This document shows, piece after piece, positions 7,936 through 16,968 of a DNA stretch of 64,000 bases. The notes beneath the pieces are model-generated. The model was not told the origin of the DNA, searched no databases, and saw nothing but the letters and a program-made list of their open reading frames with translations. The stretch is from contig RAYM01000023.1 of NCBI GenBank assembly GCA_003611805.1, positions 52,445 through 116,444 of the forward strand, read 5' to 3'. The position numbers and the translations under genes were made by a program. The DNA comes from a bacterium 1xD42-87. Its GTDB lineage: Bacteria; Bacillota; Clostridia; Lachnospirales; Lachnospiraceae. How positions within the stretch are numbered: position 1 is the first letter of the stretch; each line of letters begins with the position of its first letter.

Positions 7936-8445
7936 CTACAATGTTTCGTCCGCTTGATTTTGTAATTCGCATCCATATTCATAAAGCCGGATGATTCCCC
8001 AGAAGATAAATCCTGCAATGACTCCGAACCCGATGCTGCTTTGCAAGATCAGCAAGGTAGACAGTACGGAAACAACTTTTAAATCCTTTACGATTTCCGG
8101 TAAAAACGGAGAGTAATCACGATAAATTTTGTTAAATATTCTGGCGATAAAATACATGATGACAGTCACCATCAGCGAAAACAGAACGCTGAATATCAAA
8201 AACACAATACATGCGTCTACAAATCTGCCTTCGTCCGCTAATTTACCAGCAAAGTAGCCCATATGGCTAAAATCAAAACCTGTCAGGGATGCGGCAGGCA
8301 TTGTGCTGAGTGTATTGCGCAATGCAGACAGCACGAGTATAGAAATTAAAAATATGCCGGTTAAAATGCCGAATAGTATTTGAAAGATCTTTCCTGTTTT
8401 TCCGATGAGCCTGCTTGCCCTTTTCATGTCTTCTAACTTACCCAT
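7936..8445 (-). CDS. DUF2975 membrane protein
   Basis: Protein of 169 residues with four predicted membrane segments (about 20-40, 85-115, 125-147, 148-160). The DUF2975 signature is seen as IYRDYSPFLPEIVKDLK. In many Firmicutes this family sits directly before a small XRE regulator, as here, suggesting a membrane sensor-regulator module, though no signal is known. Start: ATG with AAGGGGG upstream. The AT-rich region to its right (8446-8727) has no confident gene. Confidence 0.82.
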   Translation of the reverse strand: MGKLEDMKRASRLIGKTGKIFQILFGILTGIFLISILVLSALRNTLSTMPAASLTGFDFSHMGYFAGKLADEGRFVDACIVFLIFSVLFSLMVTVIMYFIARIFNKIYRDYSPFLPEIVKDLKVVSVLSTLLILQSSIGFGVIAGFIFWGIIRLYEYGCELQNQADETL

Positions 8446-8594
8446 AATAGATGCCCCCTTTATTTGCCGTTAGCCTTCCGATACGAGGATTATATAACAT
8501 TTTTATATGTAAATCAATTATTTTTTAATGTTTATCATTAATTAATTTGCGTTAAATATAAAAATTGGTACGATATTATTTTTGGGGTAATACA

Positions 8595-8687
8595 ATGTGT
8601 GTGCCGGAGTATGACGTTATCAAGCGAAACATAGAAGGTATTTTACAGACAGAGAAGCAGCTGGAACGGGAGAGGGAAGCAAAGTAA
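8595..8687 (+). CDS. 30-codon open frame, doubtful
   Basis: A short frame with a charged helical sequence (VIKRNIEGILQTEKQLERER). It has no good ribosome site. It may be the tail of a lost gene rather than a functional peptide. Confidence 0.15.
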   Translation: MCVPEYDVIKRNIEGILQTEKQLEREREAK

Positions 8688-8727
8688 CTAAAGATAAACA
8701 AATTTACATATTAAATTTTTCGCGGGA

Positions 8728-8756
8728 TTGACATATTTTTGGTGCTTGCGTATAAT
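8728..8756 (+). promoter_or_regulatory. Consensus promoter of type III TA locus
   Basis: TTGACA (8728-8733), a 17-base spacer and TATAAT (8751-8756) are a perfect consensus. Transcription should begin near 8763, just before the antitoxin repeats. Confidence 0.85.
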
Positions 8757-8762
8757 AATATT

Positions 8763-8915
8763 GACAGGTAGGAAGCTACCTTAAAAAGTAGTCCGCTACC
8801 GGTCATGCGGATAATAAATAGACCGTGTAAACGTGGTTCGCTACCGGTCATGCGAATAATAAATAGACCGTGAAAAAGTTTTTAAGCCTCTTGCCTTAAA
8901 GGGCAGGGGGCTTAA
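8763..8915 (+). ncRNA. Type III antitoxin RNA (tandem repeats plus hairpin)
   Basis: Two 45-base tandem repeats begin at 8794 and 8839; their first 34 bases match at 33 positions. The segment before them (8769-8793) looks like a diverged partial unit. Each unit can pair CGGTC with GACCG around an A/T-rich loop. A 12-bp stem (8884-8895 with 8902-8913, two G-U pairs) follows, without a strong T run. Promoter, repeats, leaky hairpin and then toxin gene is the known order of type III systems, in which each repeat is a pseudoknot that binds and inhibits the endoribonuclease toxin. RNA ends are inferred. Confidence 0.75.
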
Positions 8916-8939
8916 ATTGTATAGGGAGAAAAGCTGCTT

Positions 8940-9437
8940 ATGGAGATTATGACAGGAAGCCTATATTTTGTATCAGATGAGTTTTTCGCAAAGATACAAG
9001 ACCCTTATCTGAAAATCAATTATGAGAACACAAAGCGTCCGCATTACTTTGCTTTTAGAGATAGCATAACGGGGCTGTATTGGTTAGTCCCATGCAGTTC
9101 AAAAATAGAAAAGTTTGAACGTCTGGTACAGAATAAGCGGGAGCAACACAAACCGACAGACACAATTAAGTTTGTGAGAGTCTTTGATTGTAAAACAGTG
9201 CTGCTCTTTCAAGATATGTTTCCTGTGACCGCAAAATATATAGACGGGCAGTATATCAAAGGCGGTCAGCCTGTAAGGATTGCAGACCCTAAACTGATAC
9301 AGGAATTGGAAAAGAATGCAAGAAAAATAATAAATCTATTACATAGAGGGGTACGTTTTACACCAACGCAGCCGGATATCATCAAAATTGAGAAAGTCAT
9401 GCTAGAGGAATTGCAAGGTATGGAAGAAAAATTATGA
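8940..9437 (+). CDS. Type III toxin, CptN/ToxN-like endoribonuclease
   Basis: Protein of 165 residues that I recognise as similar to the toxins annotated in the CptIN family. It opens with LYFVSDEFF and has RPHYFAF, YWLVPCSSKIEKF, LLFQDMFPVTAKYI and a C-terminal KRGVRFTPTQPD-like segment (here HRGVRFTPTQPD). Toxins of this class cut cellular RNA and their own antitoxin transcript, and are restrained by the repeat RNA upstream. The start is ambiguous: ATG 8940 (AGGGAG 11 bases ahead) or ATG 8949 (GGAG close by). The family call is from memory; the locus architecture is the stronger support. Confidence 0.72.
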   Translation: MEIMTGSLYFVSDEFFAKIQDPYLKINYENTKRPHYFAFRDSITGLYWLVPCSSKIEKFERLVQNKREQHKPTDTIKFVRVFDCKTVLLFQDMFPVTAKYIDGQYIKGGQPVRIADPKLIQELEKNARKIINLLHRGVRFTPTQPDIIKIEKVMLEELQGMEEKL

Positions 9438-9717
9438 GAGTATTTCTCAATATAGAGGGGAACCATTTAATGAAAAATATGTGGATGTAAGTTGCGCACA
9501 ATCGGAGCAGTTTCAGAAAGCAGTAGGGAACCTTGCAGTATTGTTTACCTTACCGGAAGTATATGTGGAGAAGGTGCAGGATGCGGTGTGTCAATCGCTA
9601 TATGCTATTTTCTCCCCAAAACCCGATAATAATACCAGGGTGTCGAAGCTTATATTGACGATGACGGCCAGAAAGTTTTTGTTTTGCCGGGGGACGGCAG
9701 CTATACCGTTGCAATGA
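9433..9717 (+). pseudogene. Unrecognised gene remnant after the toxin
   Basis: An open frame overlapping the toxin stop reads sensibly (QFQKAVGNLAVLFTLPE, VQDAVCQSLYAIF) but has no credible start and degenerates after about 9620. It looks like the middle of a lost protein. I do not recognise the family. Confidence 0.35.
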
Positions 9718-11219
9718 TGGCTTATGAGCAGGGAGAAGTGACCTATACGGTAGAGACTTATGGGGATTCTGCTACAGCGCCGGGAAAAATAACCAGTTAC
9801 TATAAAAAGGCGGTGATAGATGGAAACTTGATGTCCGGTGATGTCAACGGCGGGAAAATCATCTTAAAGGACACAGATGGAAATATTTTAACGCTTGATG
9901 TGGAGCAGCAGGGAGATAGTATCCAGCCATATACGGTGGAAATATCTGTGGAAGGAAACGGCACAGCTAAAGGTGGTGGAATTTATAACCCGGGAAGTTA
10001 TGCGAAGGTTACAGCATCGGAAGATGAAGGAGTCGAGTTTTTAAAATGGCGAATTGACGGCAGCGTTGTTTCTACGGATAAAGAGTATAGATTTTTGGTA
10101 AATGGCGACAAAAAACTGACCGCGGTGTTTTCGGAGATACCGAAGGGCTTTTGGATCAGCGGAATCAATGAGGAAGGATATAGCTATACGGGAACCACAA
10201 TTAAGCCGGAAATTGCTGTCGCCACCTTATTTGGTGATGGTCTTGCGGCATTTTTCAGTCTTAATTTAGGGCAGGGCAATGCAGATAAGGCAGCAAAGGG
10301 CGTGGGGACTGCTGTGATAGCTTCCGGCATTATCAGTGTACTTTATGCGGTGTTTGCCTTTATTTTCTTAAGTCCCCTGTGCCGTATCTTTGGCGCTACG
10401 GACAATTTGCTGCCGTATGCGGTCGGATATGGACGTATTATTGTAATCGGCTTTCCTTTTGCGATTGTGGCAACGGTTATCAATTCCGCAATTCGTACTG
10501 ATGGAAGCCCTCGGTATGCCATGTTCGCTATGATGATTGGTGCGATCCTCAATACAATCCTTGACCCGATTTTTATTTTTGTATTTCATTGGGGAGTTGA
10601 GGGCGCTGCTGCAGCTACGGTACTTTCGCAGCTTGTGGGTCTGCTTTGTAATGCTGCCTATCTGTTTAAATTTAAAACGATCCAGTTTGGAAAGGCATCT
10701 CTGGTTATGAACTGGTCTGTCGCCTGCAGGATGGCAGGTCTTGGATTTGCAAGCTGTTTTAATAACCTGACATCAACGGTAGTGGCTTTTGTATCCAACA
10801 ACCTGCTGACTCAATATGGTGCGCTTTCGGCCTATGGCCCGGACATTCCTTTGACTACGTTCGGTTTGTGTATGAAGGTAAGTATGATTGCATTTTCCGT
10901 AGGTATCGGAGTAGCAAGCGGCAGCCAGCCGATCATAGGTTTTAATTATGGCGCACAGAAATATGACCGGGTAAAAAAGACATTTATATTGAGTGCAGGT
11001 GTACTGTTTCAGGCAATCGGCCAGCCTGTCAAAGCTGCGGTTGCTTCCCTTTCAAAGCAGTTGCTGTTCTATATCCCCGCAATGCTGATTTTATCGAGGA
11101 TTTGGGGGCTGACAGGTATTCTTATGGCGAGGCCGACCGCAGATGTATTGGCGTTTGTCCTCTGTATGATCCTTTGCTTTAAAGAAGTTAAGAAGATGGA
11201 GAAGGCAGGAACACACTAA
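9633..11219 (+). pseudogene. Chimera: surface-protein fragment fused to MATE fragment
   Basis: A single frame joins two unrelated pieces. Up to about 10210 it is part of a secreted surface protein, with a bacterial-repeat domain (KVTASEDEGVEFLKWRIDG) and an Ig-like start (YSYTGTTIKPEI). From about 10212 it is a MATE-type multidrug exporter lacking its first segments (LFGDGLAAFFSLNLGQG onward, then AIRTDGSPRYAM). Near 11005 the MATE part has also lost a segment (FILSAGV runs straight into LFQAIGQPVKAA). There is no normal start and no signal peptide. A roughly 511-residue product from the TTG at 9684 is possible but is unlikely to work as a transporter. Confidence 0.75.
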
Positions 11220-11270
11220 AAAAGATTGGAAGAACATTACCATGAAAAAAGGAGTTATTACGATTAGTAT

Positions 11271-11887
11271 TTAATGATATCTTTTTTTTAACTCTTCCAA
11301 GAGTAATTCTGCAATCGGTGTGAATACCTGATATTTTTTCCAAATGATATACATTTTTGTTTCGAGACGTGGGGAGAGAGGGCGGAAACACAGGTTGCTG
11401 TCATTGTCTGTATTCACTAACCGGTCAAAGGTCAGCATACCACCAAGTCCTTCTTCTACAAATATGCCGCCGTTGTAACAAAGATTTATTGTACCGCTTA
11501 AATTTAACTGGTCAGCGTTTTCCCCGCACCACCGTGCAATATCAAATTTCATACCCTGTTCGGAACAAATCAGGTCTATTCCGATTAAATCTGCAAAAAC
11601 AATCTCTTCTTTTTCTGCCAGCGGATGGTCTTTTCGGATTGCAAGCCCCCAAATGTCTGTCCCTGGTATTTCGATATGGTTGTACCTTTCGAGATTAGGC
11701 GGCTCTACGATAAAAGCAAAGTCAATCAGTCCCCGGTCTAAGCGTTCCACTACCTGTTCCGTATTTCCGCTTGTAAGATGGTAGCGGAAACGGGGATAGG
11801 CTTCTTTGAAATCCTTAATTACCCATGCCAGATATTTTATCTGATGTGATTCGGAGGTGCAGTGAATGTCGGGGGCATCAGATACAA
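11271..11887 (-). pseudogene. LysR-family regulator, C-terminal domain only
   Basis: The frame reads the periplasmic-binding-like effector domain of a LysR regulator: a first strand region (CTSESHQIKYLAWVIKDF), then YHLTSGNTEQVVERLDRGL and WGLAIRKDHPLAEKEE. The N-terminal helix-turn-helix is absent; similarity stops near 11887 where sequence of the next gene begins. The fragment runs divergently from the hydrolase operon, the classic position of its regulator. Confidence 0.75.
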
Positions 11888-12099
11888 TGGGAATCCTGCA
11901 TCAGAATCTGGTTGACGCAGGGTGCAGCAAAGATTTAATTGAAACCTGTATGGAACTTGCAAAAGCAAATAAGTGGAAACGCCTTTTGCCTTTGCTCGCC
12001 AAACAAAGAATCAATTTGCTGGATTCGGTGCATGACGGACAAAAGCAGATAGACTGTCTGGATTTCTTGGTTTACAGCATTAATAAAAAACATATTTAG
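11866..12099 (+). CDS. Small conserved-looking protein, start uncertain
   Basis: A 77-codon frame, or about 70 from the ATG at 11887. The core reads LVDAGCSKDLIETCMELA, then LLPLLAKQRINLLDSVH and KQIDCLDFLVYSI, a two-helix pattern I associate with small proteins next to flavodoxin/hydrolase operons in Clostridia, but I cannot name it. The first codons overlap the truncated LysR sequence on the other strand, so its native start may have been lost. It lies 13 bases before the hydrolase gene. Confidence 0.5.
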   Translation: MSGASDTMGILHQNLVDAGCSKDLIETCMELAKANKWKRLLPLLAKQRINLLDSVHDGQKQIDCLDFLVYSINKKHI

Positions 12100-12112
12100 G
12101 AGGATTTGTACA

Positions 12113-13024
12113 ATGGAAGCAAAATGGAATCAGATTCAGGAACTGAATCTTGTACAGGAATGGGATAAGACTTTCCCCAAAAGCGAAAAAGTAAATCACA
12201 GCAAGGTTACTTTCCACAATCGTTACGGAATTACTTTGGCGGCAGATATGTATATGCCGAAGAATGCAGAGGGTAAATTGCCCGCTATCGCCGTATGCGG
12301 TCCATTCGGTGCAGTCAAGGAGCAGGCGGCGGGCCTGTATGCACAAACAATGGCAGAGAGAGGTTTTCTGACGATTGCATTTGATCCCTCTTTCACAGGT
12401 GAAAGCGGCGGCGAACCACGCTATATGGCTTCTCCCGACATCAACACAGAGGATTTCATGGCGGCGGTGGATTTCCTTTCATTACAGGATACGGTTGACC
12501 CGGAGAAAATCGGTATTATCGGTATCTGCGGCTGGGGCGGCATGGCAATCAATACAGCGGCGCTCGATACCCGTGTCAAAGCAACGGTTGCCTCTACAAT
12601 GTATGATATGAGCCGTGTCAATGCCAACGGGTATTTCGACAGCGAAAACAGCGAGGAAGTCCGCTACGAGAAACGCAAGGCAATGAATGCGCAGCGACTT
12701 GAAGATTACAAAAACGGCACCTATGCTCTCGGTGGTGGTGTGGCTGATCCTATGCCGGAAGATGCTCCGTGGTATTTTCAGGACTATCACGCTTACTATA
12801 AAACGGAGCGTGGCTATCACGCTCGTTCTCTGAACTCAAACGGTGGTTGGAATGTGATTGGCTGTCAGTCCTTTATGAATATGCCGATTCTCCAGTACAG
12901 CAATGAAATCCGAAGTGCGGTAATGGTACTTCATGGGGATAAGGCGCATTCCTGTTATTTTGGCCAGGACGCTTATGCCGATATGATCAACGGAAACAAG
13001 TATCAGGATATCGGGACAGCTTAA
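12113..13024 (+). CDS. Alpha/beta-hydrolase, C-terminus truncated
   Basis: About 303 residues of a dienelactone-hydrolase-like alpha/beta fold: strand and oxyanion region (LPAIAVCGPFGAVKEQ), FDPSFTGESGG, and the nucleophile elbow position reading GICGWGGMAI, without the usual G-x-S-x-G serine. A late segment VMVLHGDKAHSCYF is the acid-strand region. The protein then ends after GNKYQDIGTA, before where the catalytic His segment would be expected, and flavodoxin sequence begins in another frame. I infer a deletion that removed the end of this gene and the start of the next. AGGAGG precedes the ATG. Confidence 0.7.
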   Translation: MEAKWNQIQELNLVQEWDKTFPKSEKVNHSKVTFHNRYGITLAADMYMPKNAEGKLPAIAVCGPFGAVKEQAAGLYAQTMAERGFLTIAFDPSFTGESGGEPRYMASPDINTEDFMAAVDFLSLQDTVDPEKIGIIGICGWGGMAINTAALDTRVKATVASTMYDMSRVNANGYFDSENSEEVRYEKRKAMNAQRLEDYKNGTYALGGGVADPMPEDAPWYFQDYHAYYKTERGYHARSLNSNGGWNVIGCQSFMNMPILQYSNEIRSAVMVLHGDKAHSCYFGQDAYADMINGNKYQDIGTA

Positions 13025-13265
13025 ATGCGTATTGGACAGATTTTATTCTGCCGCTTATCCGAGAAAACCGAAAAATCTGAAAAAGGTCGCCATGTTTTTA
13101 AGCTCAGGCGATGCGGATATGTATGAGGGGGCAATGTTTTCCTATCAGGGGGATTTCCTCGACTATCTCGGACTGGAAGATATGGGGGTGTTTACGGCTC
13201 ACGGTTCAGAAAACGGCTCAGCTGTTAAATTAGATGAAATTAGAAATTTTGGTGCGTCTCTTTAA
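13011..13265 (+). pseudogene. Flavodoxin-like FMN reductase, C-terminal fragment
   Basis: The frame enters from within the hydrolase end and reads GQLKCVLDRFYSAAYPRKP, then VAMFLSSGDADMYEGAMFSY and LGLEDMGVFTAHG. This is the C-terminal half of an NADPH-dependent FMN reductase or iron-sulfur flavoprotein. The FMN-phosphate loop half is absent. The junction with the hydrolase lies near 13005. Confidence 0.7.
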
Positions 13266-13293
13266 TGCACCACAATAAAAAGGAGATAAAATT

Positions 13294-14460
13294 ATGTTAG
13301 GAAATTTTACTTACTGTAATCCCACAAAACTTTACTTTGGTCAAAACGCTCTGGATGGTTTGAACGAAGAACTGCCGAAATACGGTAAAAACATATTGCT
13401 TGTTTACGGTGGCGGCTCAATTAAAAAGAACGGTATTTATGATAAGGTCGTTGAGATTCTAAAGGCAAACGGAAAAGAGGTCCACGAAGACGCAGGTGTA
13501 ATGCCTAACCCCACTGTGGAAAAATTAAACGAGGGCATAGAGCGGGCAAAAGCCGCAAAGGCTGACTTGATTCTTGCTGTTGGCGGCGGCTCGGTATGCG
13601 ACTATGCAAAAGCGGTTTCCGTATCGGTAAACTGCAACGACGACGCTTGGGATAAATACTTTATCCGTTTTGATGATGTAACCTGCGATATTATTCCCGT
13701 CTGCTGCGTGCTTACAATGGTGGGCACTGGCAGCGAAATGAACGGCGGCTCTGTGATTACCAATCACGAACAAAAACTCAAAATCGGACACGTATTCGGA
13801 GAAAATGTATTTCCGAAGTTCTCAATACTGAATCCTAAATTTACTTACACTCTGCCGAAGTATCAAATGGTATCCGGTATATATGATATTATGTCGCACA
13901 TTTTGGAGCAGTATTTTTCGGGAACGGACGACAATACAAGCGATTATATCATGGAAGGTCTGCTTCGTTCTCTGATTCACAGCGCCGATATTGCCGTTGA
14001 AAATCCAAGCGATTACGAAGCACGCTCTAACATTATGTGGATAGCGACATGGGCGCTCAATACGCTTGTAGCAAAAGGAAAAACCACCGATTGGATGGTG
14101 CATATGCTCGGCCAGGGAGTAGCCGCCCATACGGATGCTACACATGGCATGACGCTTGCGGCTGTTTCCATGCCATATTACCGTTATATCCTGTCTTACG
14201 GAACGGCAAAGTTTGCCCGCTATGCCAAGAACGTATGGAATGTAAATCCTGAAGGCAAGACGGAAATTCAGGTTGCAAACGAAGGACTTGACGCTATGGA
14301 AGCGTGGATGAAGAAAATCGGGCTTGTTATGAATATTACCGAGCTGGGCGCTGCGGAAGCTATGTTGGACGGAATGGTAAAAAGCACGCTGATTATGGAC
14401 GGTGGCTATAAAGTGATGGATGCAGACGATATCCGAGCTGTATTACAGGCGAGTTTTTAA
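13294..14460 (+). CDS. Iron-containing alcohol dehydrogenase (butanol-dehydrogenase type)
   Basis: Full-length group III alcohol dehydrogenase of 388 residues, NAD(P)H- and metal-dependent, cytosolic. Visible features: NAD(P) site ILLVYGGGSIKKNG and LILAVGGGSVCDYAKA; metal-site histidines in DIMSHILEQYFSG, WMVHMLGQGVAAH and THGMTLAAV. It reduces aldehydes, for example butyraldehyde, to alcohols. AAGGAG precedes the ATG. It is the only clearly intact gene in the decayed 9.4-16.4 kb stretch. Confidence 0.92.
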   Translation: MLGNFTYCNPTKLYFGQNALDGLNEELPKYGKNILLVYGGGSIKKNGIYDKVVEILKANGKEVHEDAGVMPNPTVEKLNEGIERAKAAKADLILAVGGGSVCDYAKAVSVSVNCNDDAWDKYFIRFDDVTCDIIPVCCVLTMVGTGSEMNGGSVITNHEQKLKIGHVFGENVFPKFSILNPKFTYTLPKYQMVSGIYDIMSHILEQYFSGTDDNTSDYIMEGLLRSLIHSADIAVENPSDYEARSNIMWIATWALNTLVAKGKTTDWMVHMLGQGVAAHTDATHGMTLAAVSMPYYRYILSYGTAKFARYAKNVWNVNPEGKTEIQVANEGLDAMEAWMKKIGLVMNITELGAAEAMLDGMVKSTLIMDGGYKVMDADDIRAVLQASF

Positions 14461-14493
14461 GAGAAGTTAGAGGATGAAACGGAGACAAGAAAA

Positions 14494-15252
14494 ATGAAAA
14501 AAGTAGCAACGGTACTATTATGTGCATTCGTTTTGCTTGCATTTGCAGGATGCAACAGCAATACGCAAAAAAACGGTGATTTTTCATTTCATGATAATTT
14601 TGCTCAAAGTACCCAAAATCAAAATGAGACTGAACAAAATAATTCAGGTCAGTACGATGTGGATCAGAGTGCGGCGCATTCCAAGCAGGAGGAAGATTCC
14701 AAAACTTTAATTGCATATTTTTCTCGTGTAGGAAACACAGATTTTCCTGCCGGAGTAGATGCTGTTGCTTCTGCAAGTCTGATTGTGAAGGACGGCGAGC
14801 TTTAAGGAAACACACAGTATATTGCTACGTTGATTCAGAGAGCCACAGGCGGAGATCTGTTTTTGATTGAAACCGAGGAAAGGTATCCGGCTGATTATGA
14901 TGCTACCGATCGGCAAGGCGCTAAAGAAAGCAAAGAAAACTCCCGCCCGAAACTTGCTTCTCATATAGAGAATGTGGATGAGTACGATACAGTGTATCTT
15001 GGTTTCCCAAACTGGTACTACGGAATGCCAATGGCAGTATATTCTTTCTTGGAAGAATATGATTTTTCAGGCAAAACAATTATTCCGTTTATTACCAGCG
15101 GTGGAAGCGGTTTTTCAGATGCCATATCGGAAATTCAGAGCATACAGTCAGATGCAACAGTACTGCCAGAAGGATATAAGGTAACACATTCAAAAGTCAG
15201 TGATGTGACTTTCGAGGATGTTGAAGAATGGATTAACGGTTTAAACAAATAA
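14494..15252 (+). pseudogene. Flavodoxin-domain lipoprotein with one in-frame stop
   Basis: A lipoprotein signal (VLLCAFVLLAFAGC, lipobox Cys) and linker are followed by a flavodoxin domain (TLIAYFSRVGNT; later TVYLGFPNWYYGMPMAVYSF and FITSGGSGFSDAI). The frame is intact over 253 codons except for a TAA at 14803-14805, in the segment VKDGEL-stop-GNTQYIATLI, where a CAA (Gln) would restore it. No start or ribosome site lies just after the stop. A single nonsense mutation is the simplest reading; sequencing error is the alternative. Confidence 0.85.
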
Positions 15253-15278
15253 TCGTTTTCTGTAAAAGGTGGTGAAAG

Positions 15279-15944
15279 ATGAGAAGCAAACAGATTGTAA
15301 AAATAGCGGTAGACATCGCAATGACAGCGGTACTCTTGCTTTTGATGACATATGAGCTGATTGGGCAGGTATCCCATGAACTGCTTGGTATCATTATGTT
15401 TGTGCTTTTTATTCTGCACCACATTTTAAATAGCAGATGGATAAAAAATTTGATTAGGGGCGAATATACTGCCCTGAGAACTCTGCAAACCGTACTTGTT
15501 GTGTCGGTTTTGCTTTCAATGGCAGGCTCTATATTCAGCGGCGTAGTGTTATCCCGTTATATATTTTCGTTCCTGCCGTTCGGCAATGGATTGTCATTTG
15601 CGAGAAATATGCATATGCTCTCAGCTTATTGGGGATTTGTTTTTATGAGCCTTCACCTTGGATTTCATTAGAATATGATGATGGGAATGGCAAAACGGCT
15701 GACAAAAAAATCGTCTGCTATGCGGACATGGGTGTTTCGTATTATTGCCCTGATAATTGCAGGATATGGTGTGTATGCGTTTGTAAAGCGGGACATCGGC
15801 AGTTATTTACTGATTCAAAATCAATTTGCATTTTTTGATTTTGAGGAACCGATAGTACAGTTCCTTTTGGACTACATAGCGGTGCTGGGACTGTTTACGG
15901 CAATAGGACATTATACATTTGGCATAATCAGAAAATTGTACTAA
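15279..15944 (+). pseudogene. DUF4405 membrane protein with one in-frame stop
   Basis: Membrane protein of the DUF4405 (cytochrome b561-like) type with about five or six segments and conserved His pairs (VLFILHHILNSRW, MSLHLGFH, AIGHYTFG). The frame continues through a TAG at 15669-15671 in LHLGFH-stop-NMMMGMAKR, where a TGG (Trp) would fit. It is preceded by AAGGTGG. It follows the interrupted flavodoxin lipoprotein and would be its likely membrane redox partner. Confidence 0.8.
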
Positions 15945-15949
15945 AACAG

Positions 15950-16345
15950 AAATAGAATCAGACGCAGTCCGGTCCTCAGATTCATCAGCAATCAATTCTA
16001 TGGAAACATCTCAGATACAGACGCTTCCTTATGGCGGTATTTACCCGCAGCATAAAGCCTACGGTACAGGGATTGGTGCAATGCCGGGGCGTGTGGTCTG
16101 GCTTATACGGTGGCGCTGATGGTTTACCAGATCGGTTCGGCGTTTACGTTTTGCGTGCGTTGGAATGGTGTCAACAAGTCTAATGGAAAATGCCGGATTC
16201 AAGACAAAAGATGCCCGATTATATGGAACGGATATTTTGATGCGCTTGTGAATGGTCTTATTGCAGCCAAAGGGCTTATGGACAGTGGACAGATTGGGAG
16301 AATAGGCGGCAAACGTTATGGGAAATGGGATGTCAAGGTATAGAT
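15950..16345 (+). pseudogene. Mosaic of remnants: DUF362, FeoB tail and others
   Basis: No intact gene lies here. One frame near 16000-16100 reads TLPYGGIYPQHKAYGTGIGAM, like the N-terminal part of a DUF362 protein. Another frame at about 16085-16145 reads CGLAYTVALMVYQIGSAFT, like the end of the ferrous iron permease FeoB. A third near 16215-16340 reads YFDALVNGLIAAKGLMDSG, which I do not recognise. The FeoB tail lies beside a DtxR-type regulator gene. Confidence 0.5.
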
Positions 16346-16421
16346 AGAATTGCAATTTGGGGCAAAAGTAATTGAGAGTGGCCATGACATATCGAGTCGT
16401 GCGCCATAAAAATATAAGTCT

Positions 16422-16814
16422 TTAATTTCGCCCCAGAATAGACAGGATACATTTTTTCATCGCCTCATAGCTTTCCGGGGTGATATCGTGCTCCATCTTG
16501 CAGGCGTCGCTTGCCGCAACCTTGGGGTCAACGCCCAGATGAACCAGCCAGTCCGTCAGCAGGGTGTGGCGTTCATAGACGTTTTCGGCGATTTTTCGCC
16601 CTTCGTCTGTCAGTTGGAGATAGCCCTCTTCGGAAACGGTGATGTATTCCCGGTTTTTCATATTTTTTACAGCGACGCTCACGCTGGGTTTGGAAAAATT
16701 CATTTCGGTCGCCACGTCGATGGAACGCACTGCAGAGAGACGCTTACTCAAGACTAATATGGTTTCGAGGTAATCCTCGAGGGATTCCTCGGCTTTGTGC
16801 TGGATATAGTTCAT
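16422..16814 (-). CDS. DtxR/MntR-family metal-dependent regulator
   Basis: Regulator of 130 residues: winged helix (LEDYLETILVLSKR, then SIDVATEMNFSKPSVSVAVKNM) followed by a metal-binding/dimerisation domain (YERHTLLTDWLVHLGV, ASDACKMEHDITPESYEAM). His, Cys and Glu residues match the primary metal site of DtxR/MntR proteins. The frame is open further upstream, but the ATG at 16814 gives the family N-terminus MNYIQHKAEESLEDY and has AAGGAG upstream. It probably senses Fe(II) or Mn(II). Its expected partner, a Feo system, survives only as a fragment next door. Confidence 0.85.
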   Translation of the reverse strand: MNYIQHKAEESLEDYLETILVLSKRLSAVRSIDVATEMNFSKPSVSVAVKNMKNREYITVSEEGYLQLTDEGRKIAENVYERHTLLTDWLVHLGVDPKVAASDACKMEHDITPESYEAMKKCILSILGRN

Positions 16815-16968
16815 AATATGCTTGTACTCCTTTCCGGGACGTATACCGGCGGCGGAAAAAACTGACCACTCAGTAAATTCAACTCGTAAGCCCATACTAA
16901 CACGTTACGGATGGGGGCGCAAGGTCTGACGGAAAAAAGAATGTTTTGAGATGAAGAGGAGTTTCGCT

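Noticed and set aside
8794..8883. Two direct repeats considered as a minimal CRISPR array
   Set aside because: The units are contiguous with no unique spacers, there are no cas genes, and promoter plus toxin context fits a type III antitoxin RNA.
14803..15671. In-frame TAA and TAG considered as recoded or read-through codons
   Set aside because: Both codons act as ordinary stops in many intact genes of the window, no recoding structure is apparent, and the surrounding region is full of decayed genes.
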